Source: CAZJYI01 sp964550025 (GTDB lineage Bacteria; Verrucomicrobiota; Kiritimatiellia; UBA8416; CAYOBW01). Taken from it: a stretch of DNA of 64,000 nt. Location of the stretch: contig CAZJYI010000008.1 of NCBI GenBank assembly GCA_964550025.1, positions 1-64,000 of the forward strand, written 5' to 3'. Positions 9,173 through 17,954 of this stretch are shown here, piece by piece; position 1 is the stretch's first letter; every line of letters begins with the position of its first letter. The notes beneath the pieces were generated by a model, which was not told where the DNA came from, made no database searches, and worked only from the letters and a program-made list of their open reading frames with translations. The translations under genes were made by a program, and so were the position numbers.

Positions 9173-12100
9173 ATGAGTTACGAGCGCGCCAGCATCTGCC
9201 GGATCGACACGGTCCTGGCGTGTGTCTTCGTCGCCATCCTCGTCCCGTCCGTCACCCCCGCTCAGAATCTCACCCCGCAGACGCCCAACATCGTCATCAT
9301 CTATGCCGACGATCTGGGCTACGGCGATGTGGGTGCATACAACCCTGGCAGCCTTGTTCCCACACCGCACATGGACAGCCTTCGCGCCGAGGGCATGATG
9401 TTCACACGGGCACACAGCGCGTCGGGCGTCTGCACGCCCAGTCGTTACAGCCTGCTCACGGGACGCTATAGCTGGCGGTTGGCCGCGGACGGGATCCTGG
9501 CGAAGGGCGTGGTCTGGGACTACAGCACACCCGTCATTCAGGAGCATGAGACGACCCTGGGCGACGTTCTGCGCGGGAAGGGATACCACACGGCATGCTT
9601 CGGGAAATGGCACCTGGGCATGCAACACTTCGATCGCAACGGCGTCCCGTTCACGGGTACGAAGACGGCGATCAACGATCCGGCCAAGATCGATATGACC
9701 CGCGTGGAACAGACCGTGGTCGATCGCGGTTTCGACTACTTCTTTGGCATGCCCAACACGATCAACATCGCGCCGTTCTGCTGGATGGAGAACGACACGA
9801 TTCTCTTCCGCGGCGCGCCGGCCGCGTCCAACTCCGCGTGGGAGGTGAAGGGCAGCAAGCTGTGGGATCCGGATTTCGAGCAGATTGACGCTTCGCCGGT
9901 CATGATCTCAAACGCGGTGTCCTACATTGCTTCGCGCGCCAGCAACGCGGAGCCGTACTTCGCCTTCGTTTCACTTTTCTCACCGCACAAACCGTGGGTC
10001 GTGACGCCGGCGTTTGACGGCTCGGTCGGCTACACGTACGGAGACTTCGTGCACCTGACTGACGACTGGATCGGCCAGGTGGTGGATGCCGTCGACGCGA
10101 GTGGCACGGCGAGCAACACAGTCGTGATCCTCACCAGCGACAACGGCCCCGAGACCTCGGCGTTCACCAGCGGTCGTACCTTCGGCCACGACTCCAACGG
10201 GCCGCTGAAGGGGGTGAAACGCGATTCCTGGGAAGGCGGGACACGCGTGCCGTTTATCGTGCGCTGGCCGGGCTTGGTAGAGACGAACAGCATTTCGAAC
10301 GAGCTCGTCTGGCAGGGCGACATATTCGCGACGCTTGCGGATCATCTCGGTACGAACCTGGCAGCGTCTGTGGCTCCCGACGCGGAGAGCTTTCTGCCCG
10401 TTCTCCGGGGCACCTCCATGCCGACCAACCGGCGGGAATCGATTGTGATCGCGTCGATCGACAACCAACTGTCGCTGTGCACCGTCGACGGCTGGAAACT
10501 GATCGACGGGACGGGTGGCGGCGGGAACAGTACGTCGTACGATGCAGACAACGCGAACATAGCCGGCGCGCACGGCACGATCGGCGTTTCGCCGAGACAG
10601 CTCTTCGATCTCAACGCGGACCTGGGTGAGCGGACGAACCTGGTGGCGGCGTTGCCCGCCAGGGAATCCGAATTGCTGGGGCTGCTCAACGAGCACAGAG
10701 CCCTGGTTTCCGTGCCGACCGTTCTGCTGGACCACTGGGCTTTTGACGAAAGCGGCGGGACGGTGGCGACCAACAGTACCGGCGGGACGAACGGCACGCT
10801 GACCGGAGGAGTCAGCGTCAACCAGGGCGGCCGTGTCGCCGGGGCCTATGCCTTTGACGGTTCCGCAAGCGGGATTGTGACGGCCGTGGGCTACAAGGGC
10901 ATCGTGGGCGCGACGCCGCGCACGGTCTGCCTGTGGCTCAACACGACGGCGGCCAATACGGGCAATGGCCTCGTCTCCTGGGGACAACAGGCGACAAGCA
11001 AGGCGTGGGAACTGATCCTGGATGCCGGGCGCGTGCGGTTCAATGTCAATGGCGGCAACGTGATCGGATCCACCTCGCTGGCCGACGGCGAATGGCATCA
11101 CGTGGCCGCGTCGTTTGAGGATACCGACGGGAATCCCACGACGGGTGACGTGACGCTGTACATTGACGGGGAGACCGAGACGCCCGGTTCGCGGCAGTCG
11201 ATCGCGGTCGGAACGGCGGCCGCGCTCGATGTAGCCATTGGCGTGGACCGTTTCCGCGCAAATCACTACAGCGGCAAGATGGACGACGTCGCGATCTGGA
11301 GGGGCGGTCTCACTGCCGGCGAAATCCGCTCGCTCCACGAGCTTGCCGTTGCGCCGGCCCTCGAGTATGATGTGTCAGAGGCCTGGAGCCTGATCGACGC
11401 GTACACGAATGGCCCCGGCACGCAGGTGACGATCGGCGGCCTGGGATGGTCGTACGCAACGGGCCTGAATGCGAGGGTAGACGGTCAGCTCGTCACCGCG
11501 GGCGGACGGTATGCCCTCGTAGTCGATGCCGCCGCCGGGTCTGGTATGTGGGCCGACGATGCCGTTCCGGATCAGCCGCCGACCATCGTGCACGTTGCCT
11601 GGGACCAGGTGAGCCGTAACGACACGGGCAGCGCCTTTTTCAGCGGCACCGGCATTGCGGACGGGGAACTGATTTGTCGAGAGCGTGCAGCCGATTCTGA
11701 GACAGGTCTGCAAGGCGTAGCGTTTGTCAAGTTCGACATAAGCCATCTGACGACGCAGCAGGTGAATGTGGCCACGTTCCGCGCGACACTGGAGCTGGAC
11801 TATTCGGCACGCCTGAATACGGTATCGGGCAACAACCTGCTTGTTGCCATGGGCGCCTTGCCGGATGCATATCGCTGGGACAACGTTGCCGGTCAGTATC
11901 CGCTGGCGGCGTGGGTGGGGAGCACCAACCTGGCGGCGGGGCTGGGAATGCCCCCGGAGCATGCCCTGGTGTTCAACGTGCTTGCCGTCGCGCCCCCGAA
12001 GTCAATCGTCTGCGACGTGACGCACGAGGTCAGGGGCTGGGTGAACGGGATCAGGACGAACAACGGCTTTGCCGTGTACGGGACGACGGACGCCAACCAG

Positions 12101-13015
12101 GGCGCCGGGTTCAGCGATCCGCGGTTGCTGATCGCCTACCACCCCTCGCTTGCCGACCACTGGCCGCTGGACGAGACAAGCGGCATGACGGCGACCAATG
12201 TCACGGGTGGTACTGACGGAGCCGCCGGCGCGGGCGTAACGCCTGCGCAGCCGGGCAAAGTGGGGTTGGCCTACACGCTGGATGGATCCACGAACGCAAG
12301 CGTCATTATGACCGGGCACAAGGGCATCCTCGGGAACATGCCGCGCACGATCTGCGCCTGGGTGAAACCCACGGGGACGGGCGGGCTCGTGTCGTGGGGG
12401 CGCGACACGGCTTCCGATGCCTGGGATTTCGAGATCGACGCCAACGACACCGTGGGGTCGATCCGGTGCAACGTGAGCACCGCGTTTGTTAGGGATACCG
12501 TGGACCTGCGCGACCGAGGCTGGCAACACGTCGCGACCACCTTTACGCGTGGGGGACACGTCCATACGGAGCTCTACGTGAACGGTGTCCGCGTCAACAA
12601 GCTCGAGGGAGGTAGTGAACTCTACCGGCCTGTCACCACCGTGGCGAGCCTCGACGTGGCCATCGGCGTTGACCGTCAGCGGCTCGAATTCCTTGAGGGG
12701 AGTGTCGACGACGTGGCGATTTGGGGGAATGCCCTGACGCCGGGAGAGATCCTGGCCCTGTACAACTGCGCCTCCGAACCGACGCTGAACTACGACGCCT
12801 CGGCCGTCCAGGCGCTGTTCGAAGCCTATGCGGCAGGGCCGGGTTCGGGTGTGGTGATTGATGAGACGACCTGGGCCCATGCGATCGGTCTCATCGGCGA
12901 CAGGGACGGGCAGCTCACCTCCGCCGGGGGGCGGTACGAGCTGATCCTGGATGCCGCGGCGGGAACCGGTTTGGCGGGACAGTCGGAAGTGGGCAGTGTC
13001 CTCATCGTCCGGTAA
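9173..13015 (+). CDS. Secreted S1 sulfatase with two LamG-type domains and a DNRLRE-like module
   Basis: A 1280-residue exported sulfatase, more than twice the usual length of about 500. After the signal region the catalytic domain starts at NIVIIYADDLGYGD (metal-binding Asp pair) and carries the formylglycine motif CTPSR with Cys at about residue 87, followed by LLTGRY. The catalytic part ends near residue 500. A LamG/concanavalin-like domain (LLDHWAFDES...) follows, then a DNRLRE-like segment (VKFDISHLTTQQV), then a second LamG domain (LADHWPLDET...). The two LamG domains are clear internal duplicates. Accessory domains of this kind are expected to tether the enzyme to a polysaccharide. No ribosome-binding site is obvious. 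The substrate cannot be read from the sequence. Confidence 0.9.
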   Translation: MSYERASICRIDTVLACVFVAILVPSVTPAQNLTPQTPNIVIIYADDLGYGDVGAYNPGSLVPTPHMDSLRAEGMMFTRAHSASGVCTPSRYSLLTGRYSWRLAADGILAKGVVWDYSTPVIQEHETTLGDVLRGKGYHTACFGKWHLGMQHFDRNGVPFTGTKTAINDPAKIDMTRVEQTVVDRGFDYFFGMPNTINIAPFCWMENDTILFRGAPAASNSAWEVKGSKLWDPDFEQIDASPVMISNAVSYIASRASNAEPYFAFVSLFSPHKPWVVTPAFDGSVGYTYGDFVHLTDDWIGQVVDAVDASGTASNTVVILTSDNGPETSAFTSGRTFGHDSNGPLKGVKRDSWEGGTRVPFIVRWPGLVETNSISNELVWQGDIFATLADHLGTNLAASVAPDAESFLPVLRGTSMPTNRRESIVIASIDNQLSLCTVDGWKLIDGTGGGGNSTSYDADNANIAGAHGTIGVSPRQLFDLNADLGERTNLVAALPARESELLGLLNEHRALVSVPTVLLDHWAFDESGGTVATNSTGGTNGTLTGGVSVNQGGRVAGAYAFDGSASGIVTAVGYKGIVGATPRTVCLWLNTTAANTGNGLVSWGQQATSKAWELILDAGRVRFNVNGGNVIGSTSLADGEWHHVAASFEDTDGNPTTGDVTLYIDGETETPGSRQSIAVGTAAALDVAIGVDRFRANHYSGKMDDVAIWRGGLTAGEIRSLHELAVAPALEYDVSEAWSLIDAYTNGPGTQVTIGGLGWSYATGLNARVDGQLVTAGGRYALVVDAAAGSGMWADDAVPDQPPTIVHVAWDQVSRNDTGSAFFSGTGIADGELICRERAADSETGLQGVAFVKFDISHLTTQQVNVATFRATLELDYSARLNTVSGNNLLVAMGALPDAYRWDNVAGQYPLAAWVGSTNLAAGLGMPPEHALVFNVLAVAPPKSIVCDVTHEVRGWVNGIRTNNGFAVYGTTDANQGAGFSDPRLLIAYHPSLADHWPLDETSGMTATNVTGGTDGAAGAGVTPAQPGKVGLAYTLDGSTNASVIMTGHKGILGNMPRTICAWVKPTGTGGLVSWGRDTASDAWDFEIDANDTVGSIRCNVSTAFVRDTVDLRDRGWQHVATTFTRGGHVHTELYVNGVRVNKLEGGSELYRPVTTVASLDVAIGVDRQRLEFLEGSVDDVAIWGNALTPGEILALYNCASEPTLNYDASAVQALFEAYAAGPGSGVVIDETTWAHAIGLIGDRDGQLTSAGGRYELILDAAAGTGLAGQSEVGSVLIVR

Positions 13016-13037
13016 CGTCGGTCTCGTGCCCTCCCGA

Positions 13038-13129
13038 GTAGCCCACTTCTGCCGGAAGTGGGCTGAGACCGGTACGGCAATGCGCCGTCGGAGGGGAGCC
13101 CGCGTTTCCGCCTGCGGCGGACGGGCTAC
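13038..13129. repeat. Two REP-like palindromes in opposite orientation
   Basis: On the plus strand, 13038-13070 has a GTAG foot and a 10-bp perfect stem (AGCCCACTTC / GAAGTGGGCT) with loop TGCCG. On the minus strand, 13129-13096 has a GTAG foot and a two-part stem, GCCCG outside and TCCGCC inside. The pair lies between convergent genes, so it may also help end transcription. The second element closely resembles the one at 46530-46564, and the first is a covarying relative of 20490-20518. Confidence 0.7.
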
Positions 13130-13150
13130 TCTGCCCGCAGCAGATAGCAA

Positions 13151-14239
13151 CTACCAGAGCATCCTCTCCCCGAGCTCGCCGGTCGTCTCCGTGAACGACG
13201 GCGTCCGAGGATTCAGGAACGTCCGCAAGTCGGCAGATGTCCCGACAAGTTCCAGGAACAGCCGCACCATGTTGGCCAGATCGTCGACAGCGACGTATTC
13301 CGCCGCGATCTTGCGCCGGCGCGTATTCCGGTTATGGTAGTTTCCCAGGGGAACGCAGACCGCGCCGTTGGTGTAGCCGAAAGCACTGTACACGGTTGAC
13401 TCGCAGGTGCCGCCGTCCATGAGCTTTCTCTGGTAGCGGAAGGCCGGGTCGCTTGTCCGCAGGCGGGCCGCGGCGGCCGTCATGAAGGCGGTCACCGCCG
13501 GGGTGAAGATACTCGCGCGGTCGCCTGCGCGGATCACGACCCCGTCCCCGATTCGCGCGGTGGGCAGTTCACTGCTTGCCTCGATGGCGATAACCGTCGC
13601 GGACTTGGGCACGCGCCTTCGCATGCAGACGGACTTGACCCCGTGGCACCCCGCTTCCTCGGCCGTTGTGAACACGGCCAGGACCTTTTCCCGTGCGCGT
13701 CGGCGGTGCAGTTCATCCAGCAGGGCCAGTACGGCTACGCACCCCGCGCCGTCGTCGCACCATCGGCTGTAGAGCCTGCCGCGGCGGACGCTGAACGGTG
13801 TCACGTCCCACATTGTGGTATTGCCGCGCTGAACGTCTCCCCCGAGCTGAAGCCATGCACGTTTGGCGCGGCTGTCGGGCAGAGGTTCGATGCGCGTGAC
13901 GGTCCCGTGCACGCGGCCGCTGTCGGTGAAGACGATGACCGGTGTGTCCTTGAAGTAGCTCGCCTCGACGCCCCCGTAGAAGAGCGCGGTGGTTCGACGC
14001 CGGCGTGAGTCGGCCTCGATGATGAACCCCGGGTGATCCATGTGCGCCGAGAACGCCAGGACCGGATTCTTGCCGTCCCGGCCGTAGGTGGCGACCAGGT
14101 TGCCCATGCGGTCGCGGGCAACGGGAATGCCCCGTTCTTTGCAGAAACCCGTGATGTGCCCTCGCACGGCACCCTCGCGAAAGGGCGCCGTGGGGAGGGG
14201 CATCAGTTCCCTGGCAATGGCCAGGACTCTGTCTTGCAT
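13151..14239 (-). CDS. M42-family metallo-aminopeptidase
   Basis: A 362-residue protein of usual length for the M42 family (co-catalytic dinuclear metal aminopeptidases, TET-like). The metal-ligand and catalytic landmarks are all present: AFSAHMDHPGF, SRWCDDGAGC with the bridging Asp, TTAEEAGCHGVKS with the catalytic Glu pair, the AIEASSE strand, and a C-terminal TNGAVCVPLGNYHN. There is no signal peptide, so it should be cytoplasmic. It is the last gene of a minus-strand operon. Its ATG lies one base after the TAG of the preceding frame if the upstream UGA is read through. Convergent with the sulfatase ending at 13015. Confidence 0.88.
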   Translation of the reverse strand: MQDRVLAIARELMPLPTAPFREGAVRGHITGFCKERGIPVARDRMGNLVATYGRDGKNPVLAFSAHMDHPGFIIEADSRRRRTTALFYGGVEASYFKDTPVIVFTDSGRVHGTVTRIEPLPDSRAKRAWLQLGGDVQRGNTTMWDVTPFSVRRGRLYSRWCDDGAGCVAVLALLDELHRRRAREKVLAVFTTAEEAGCHGVKSVCMRRRVPKSATVIAIEASSELPTARIGDGVVIRAGDRASIFTPAVTAFMTAAAARLRTSDPAFRYQRKLMDGGTCESTVYSAFGYTNGAVCVPLGNYHNRNTRRRKIAAEYVAVDDLANMVRLFLELVGTSADLRTFLNPRTPSFTETTGELGERMLW

Positions 14240-14240
14240 G

Positions 14241-15242
14241 CTATCGCTTCCGCTTCTCGCGCTTCAGCGTATGGACCGCTTGGCCACTGAGTTTGCCGAA
14301 CAGGTCTGCGCCTGTGTCCCACGTTACGATGATCTTGATCCGGTCGCCCTTCTTCAACGTCTGGGGGATACTCCACGAGTATCCGCAGGAGCCGCCTCAC
14401 CCGTACTCCATCTTGCCGCTGGCGATGAGCTCGCCTGAGTCCGGCGATCGAATCTCCACGTCGGGTGGTTTCGGGCGTTTCATCTTGCCATCGGCGCCTG
14501 CCGTTGTGACGGAGCCAAGCTGCATCCCCTCGCCGGCTTGCAGTGTACGGTTGATGCGCAACGTGTTGCCGCGCTCGTTGGCCAACACTTTGAGCTCGCC
14601 GGGATTCCCGAGCGCTATGGTACGGGTCTTGTCCTTCTCGATGGAGAACTTCCCGTCGCTCGAGTACTGCAGTTGAGACGACGGCTTGCCGTCCTCGAGG
14701 GACGTGATGACGAACATACCCTCGTAGTCGCCCGCGGGCAGGCGGGTGGCCGGCGTTCCCGCCCCGGAAACGAGGTAGGCCGTATCCCCGGCCGTGACAT
14801 ACCCGAAGGTGGTGCACTTGCCTTTGCCCGTCCCCGGCGGTAGCGACATCTTGAGATGTCCGCAGTCCCCTTTGTACTGCGTCAACGTCACGTTGGGTGC
14901 GTCGGCGTCCAGGGAGAGGTGCCAGGTGTCGCCGGCGATGGCGACCCGCTTCATGAGTGGCGTCGCTGCCTCAATGACCATGTTGTCCGTGTCGAAATCG
15001 AATTGCCCGTCGCCGTTCAGGTCGACCAGAAGTACGTCTTCATGGCCCAGCTTGAACCCATTGTTGCGCACGTCGATCAGGGCGGCCGCGTACTGCTTGT
15101 CGCCCAGTTTGATCGTGCCGCGGTGCCATTCCTTGGTGCCTTGGCTGGAGACGCCGTCGGGGATGGGTTCCGGTTTGAACGCTGCTCCCAGCGTTGAGCT
15201 GAGGACTACCGTCGCAGCAAGAAGCGGGAGAATCCGTTTCAT
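14241..15242 (-). CDS. Candidate selenoprotein: secreted protein with in-frame UGA and U-G-G-S-C motif
   Basis: The conventional frame gives 281 residues ending at a TGA (14399-14397). The same frame continues 51 more codons to TAG at 14243-14241, giving 333 residues with selenocysteine at 282. The extension reads GGSCGYSWSIP, then LKKGDRIKIIVTWDTGADLF and a basic tail. It has alternating hydrophobics and no further stop, and looks like the natural end of a beta-rich domain (preceded by SPDSGELIASGKMEYG). The N-terminus is a signal peptide ending TLGAAF, and a calcium-loop-like DLNGDGQFDFD lies near 100. AAGGAG precedes the ATG. With readthrough the stop is one base from the M42 start; without it a 157-base hole appears in an otherwise tight operon. 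The perfect hairpin after the UGA is listed separately. The family is not recognised. A nonsense mutation of a Cys codon is the alternative. Confidence 0.72.
14361..14399 (-). promoter_or_regulatory. Candidate bacterial SECIS element following the UGA
   Basis: Directly after the UGA (14399-14397) the minus-strand RNA has 12 unpaired bases, then GGAUACUC (14384-14377), loop GUG (14376-14374) and GAGUAUCC (14373-14366), a perfect 8-bp stem. CUG (14388-14386) can extend the stem with CAG (14363-14361) across a small internal loop. The loop starts with G and lies 20 bases after the UGA, within what I recall of the bacterial SECIS rule (short apical loop with G in its first two bases, about 16-37 bases downstream). 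Confidence 0.68.
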
Positions 15243-15302
15243 CTGTGACTCCTTTTCTGAGATATGTTCACACTTAAGCCTGGGAGTTGCGCGGTTGAAC
15301 TC

Positions 15303-15701
15303 CTACCGCCGTGGCGGGGGCGGGGGTGGGGGCCTCTTCTTGCGCAGTGCCCCGCCGATGGCGACTGCGCCCTCGGGGTCAGACATGAAGACGTACACGC
15401 CGACCACGGCGACGGTTGACGCCGCGTCAATGATGAGCGTGGCCGGCGTGCCGAGCATGCGCAGGTGGAAGTCCTTCATCTTCTGCTTTTCGGTCTTCTC
15501 TATCAGGTAGCCGTCCCCCAAGTCCGTGCTGTGTCGTTCGTAGGCAACGCCACGGCGCTTCAGTTCCGCTTCCGTGATCTTGTCGGCGTCAATCCACAGC
15601 CTGGCGTTGGGGTCCGTGTCTTCCCAGAGCTTGCTCGTGGTGCATGCCTGGCACAGCAGGAGGGCCATGGACAAGACGGTCAGTGCGGCGGTTGTCTTCA
15701 T
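15303..15701 (-). CDS. Small lipoprotein of unknown function
   Basis: A 132-residue predicted lipoprotein. The start chosen is the ATG at 15701, one base after the stop of the upstream DUF1080 gene, with GGAGG inside that gene's last codons. Residues 1-20 are a signal with a lipobox-like LLLCQAC before the Cys. The mature part is acidic, then has a hydrophobic segment (about 90-112, TLIIDAASTVAVVGVYVFM), and ends with a proline run of eight and RR. It is not recognised as a known family. Its place between a DUF1080 gene and the candidate selenoprotein suggests a shared envelope role. Confidence 0.7.
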   Translation of the reverse strand: MKTTAALTVLSMALLLCQACTTSKLWEDTDPNARLWIDADKITEAELKRRGVAYERHSTDLGDGYLIEKTEKQKMKDFHLRMLGTPATLIIDAASTVAVVGVYVFMSDPEGAVAIGGALRKKRPPPPPPPRR

Positions 15702-15702
15702 G

Positions 15703-16563
15703 CTAGTCCTCCAGTTTGCGTAGCCAGATGTTCCGGTAGCGCACCGGGTTGCCGTGGTCCTGTAGCTTGATGGGCAGCTTGTCGGGGTGGGGGGCATATT
15801 CCGAGATCGAGTGTGATCCGCGCCAACCGGTGCCGCCGGACAGGATGACGTGGTCGTGGATCAGCACCCCGTTGTGAAGTACCGTGAAAGTGGCGCGGCG
15901 CACGACTTTCCCGTCCTCGAACAGCGGGCGGTGATAGATGATGTCAAAGGTCTGCCATTCGCCGGGTTTGCGGCACGCGTTGACCAGCGGCTTGCTGCGG
16001 CCGTAGAGTGCACCGGCCTGGCCGTCCGGGTAGGTTTCGTTCTCGAAGGAGTCGAGTACCTGGACCTCGTAGACCCCCTGCAGAAAAACGCCGCTGTTGC
16101 CGCGCCCCTGCCCGCTGCCCTTGACCTGGCTCGGCGAAGCCCACTCGACGTGGAGTTGGCAGGAACCGAAGCTATCCTTCGTTTGGATCATGCCCGCCTT
16201 CTTGACGGATTCCAGCGCGCCGTCGACCAGTTTCCACTTCGTCGGCAGGCCTTTCTGATCGGTCCAGTTGGCCAGGCTCTCTTCCGTGCCATCGAACAGC
16301 ACGACCGCATCCGACGGCGGTTTCCCGGGGACGGCCTGCGAGCTTTCGGTGGCGGGAGCGACAATCGGGGGTTGCGGTTGCTTCGCGGGATCGAGCTCAT
16401 GCACCTTGATGCCGTCGATGTACATATAGGGGATCTTCTTCCCCTTGGCGTCGAGCTTCGTCTCCGTCGTGATGACCGGCTTGCTCATGTCGTCGTGCGC
16501 CAGGGCCGCCAGCCCCGCCGCCATAAGAATGCCCAAACCTGTTGCCGCCCCTCGTTTCCGCAT
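15703..16563 (-). CDS. Secreted DUF1080 (3-keto-disaccharide hydrolase-type) protein
   Basis: A 286-residue exported protein, first gene of the minus-strand operon to 13151. After a signal peptide and a short linker (YMYIDGIKVHELDP) comes a single DUF1080/LamG-like jelly-roll domain. The landmarks are VVLFDGTEESLANW, the strand GSCQLHVEWASP, the metal-site region GNSGVFLQGVYEVQVLDS, and the ending KLQDHGNPVRYRNIWLRKL. This family includes 3-keto-glycoside hydrolases and is common in planctomycetes. Substrate is unknown. It diverges from another DUF1080 gene at 16620 across 56 bases, which must hold both promoters. Confidence 0.88.
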   Translation of the reverse strand: MRKRGAATGLGILMAAGLAALAHDDMSKPVITTETKLDAKGKKIPYMYIDGIKVHELDPAKQPQPPIVAPATESSQAVPGKPPSDAVVLFDGTEESLANWTDQKGLPTKWKLVDGALESVKKAGMIQTKDSFGSCQLHVEWASPSQVKGSGQGRGNSGVFLQGVYEVQVLDSFENETYPDGQAGALYGRSKPLVNACRKPGEWQTFDIIYHRPLFEDGKVVRRATFTVLHNGVLIHDHVILSGGTGWRGSHSISEYAPHPDKLPIKLQDHGNPVRYRNIWLRKLED

Positions 16564-16619
16564 GCTACGCTCCTTCCCTGATTTTTAAGGATAGATACCC
16601 CAGGGAGGATGCAACTGCA

Positions 16620-17282
16620 ATGAAAACAAATAGAGTTCAGTCGATCCCGACGCTACTCGCAATGGTGCTGATCACACTGCTGGCGATCCCCGCGGGAGCG
16701 CAGGAGGGTGAGTGGAAATCGCTCTTTGACGGCAAGACTTTCTCGGGATGGCAGTCGGGGAACGGGAAACCCGTATCCAAGGGGTGGGTCGTGGTTGATG
16801 GTTGCATCCACAGGGAGTCGCGCGGCGGGGACATCGTGACCGTCGAGCAGTTCGAGGATTTCGAACTCGAGTTGGAGTGGAAGGTGGCGCCCAAAGCCAA
16901 CAGCGGCATCAAGTATCGCTTCAAGAAGGGCCTGGGGCCCGAATACCAGGTCCTTGACGACAAGCTGCACGGGAACGGCAAGAACCCGCTCACGTCCGCT
17001 GCTGCCATGTATGCGCTCTTTGCCTGCAACGACCAGAAAGTCCTCAAACCCGTGGGCGAGTTCAACAAGGCGCGGATCGTGGCCCGCGGCACGAAACTCG
17101 AGCACTGGCTGAACGGCAAAAAGGTGCTTGAGGTCGACACGGCCTCGCCCGCCTGGGAGAAAGCCAAGGCGAACAGCAAGTTCAAGGGCAAGGCCGGCTA
17201 CGGCGAAGGCTCCGGCCGCATCCTCCTGCAGGACCACGGTGACAAGGTCTGGTACCGCAATATCCGCATCCGGCGGCTGTAG
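16620..17282 (+). CDS. Secreted DUF1080 protein
   Basis: A 220-residue protein with a signal peptide (MKTNRVQSIPTLLAMVLITL, cut after PAGAQ) and one DUF1080 domain. It opens with SLFDGKTFSGWQ, has the NSGIKYRFKKG and GPEYQVLDD strands, and ends LLQDHGDKVWYRNIRIR. The start ATG at 16620 is preceded by GGGAGG at about 16602. It is shorter than, and only moderately similar to, its divergently transcribed neighbour, so the two probably act on different substrates rather than being a recent duplication. Expected location is the periplasm. The function, hydrolysis of keto-glycosides, is inferred from the family. Confidence 0.88.
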   Translation: MKTNRVQSIPTLLAMVLITLLAIPAGAQEGEWKSLFDGKTFSGWQSGNGKPVSKGWVVVDGCIHRESRGGDIVTVEQFEDFELELEWKVAPKANSGIKYRFKKGLGPEYQVLDDKLHGNGKNPLTSAAAMYALFACNDQKVLKPVGEFNKARIVARGTKLEHWLNGKKVLEVDTASPAWEKAKANSKFKGKAGYGEGSGRILLQDHGDKVWYRNIRIRRL

Positions 17283-17359
17283 ACAGACTCGTGCCTGGTC
17301 CGGGCGTTCACGCGCGTTGTTCGCAGAGTAGCGCGTGGCGAAGGGACGCGCGCTGTACT

Positions 17360-17950
17360 GTTGATTGACGATTGCTGATTGGCGATTGTTGATTTGTGAT
17401 GTGTGAGGCGCGGTCAGGACAGATGTGGAACAACGGATCTGGACTGGGAGCTGTTTCGTACGGCGCTCTCACCTTTTTCGTAACAGTCACCTGCAGACGA
17501 GTGCCGGTCGGAACCAGTGGGGCCCCCGTCATCGATCTTGTCTTCCTTCTTCCGCAGTTCTGATGCTCGTCACGAAGATCGATATCAACTCGTTGCATTC
17601 CGTCAGGATTCCGCTCATTTTGCTCGGATCGCACAGCGGTTTGCGTTTATGACCTTGAGCCAGACGAGCGTCTCTCGGAGCTCCTTGAGCGCAACCTTCA
17701 TCTTGTGAATGAAATCCCGTCGAGACTCGGCGCTCTGCGCTTCGCCATAGTTGGGTGCTGGAGACGTACCCGAGCGAACCAGTTGACCAGCAACGTGTTT
17801 CCCGGCCTTGGAGTCAGGTAGGGCCTCGACAACAGCGATCACGCGAACGGCAAAGTCGATCAGCCGGTCTTCAAGCTCACCGGGGTCCACCATTCACTCC
17901 TCTTCGCACATCACAAATCAACAATCGCCAATCAGCAATCGGCAATCAAC
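17360..17950. repeat. 44-bp inverted repeats made of GATTGNN heptamers, enclosing a four-helix-bundle gene
   Basis: 17360-17403 and 17907-17950 are inverted copies that differ at one base of 44. Each is a ladder of degenerate heptamers (GATTGAC, GATTGCT, GATTGGC, GATTGTT, GATTTGT). Between them lies only the four-helix-bundle gene and its flanks, so the whole 591-bp unit looks like a cassette. The inner end of the right repeat abuts the gene's ribosome-binding site. Confidence 0.75.
17529..17893 (-). pseudogene. Four-helix-bundle protein (23S rRNA intervening-sequence type), frameshifted
   Basis: Residues 1-92 match the small four-helix-bundle family first known from 23S rRNA intervening sequences: FAVRVIAVVEALPDSKAG, LVRSGTSPAPNYGEAQSAES, and FIHKMKVALKELRETLVWL. 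The frame then hits TGA at 17617-17615. The rest of the family pattern continues in the next frame as MSGILTECNELISIFVTSI to a TGA at 17531-17529. The shift falls in a run of four A residues (17618-17621), so one missing A explains it. GAGGAG precedes the ATG. It could be a real mutation or an assembly error. Cellular function of stand-alone members is unknown. Confidence 0.8.
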
Positions 17951-17954
17951 CTGA

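Noticed and set aside
14397..14399. General reassignment of UGA (genetic code 4 or 25) to explain the readthrough
   Set aside because: UGA works as a normal stop in many genes here, for example in the ATGA overlap at 5015-5018 and the TGATG overlap at 38642-38646.
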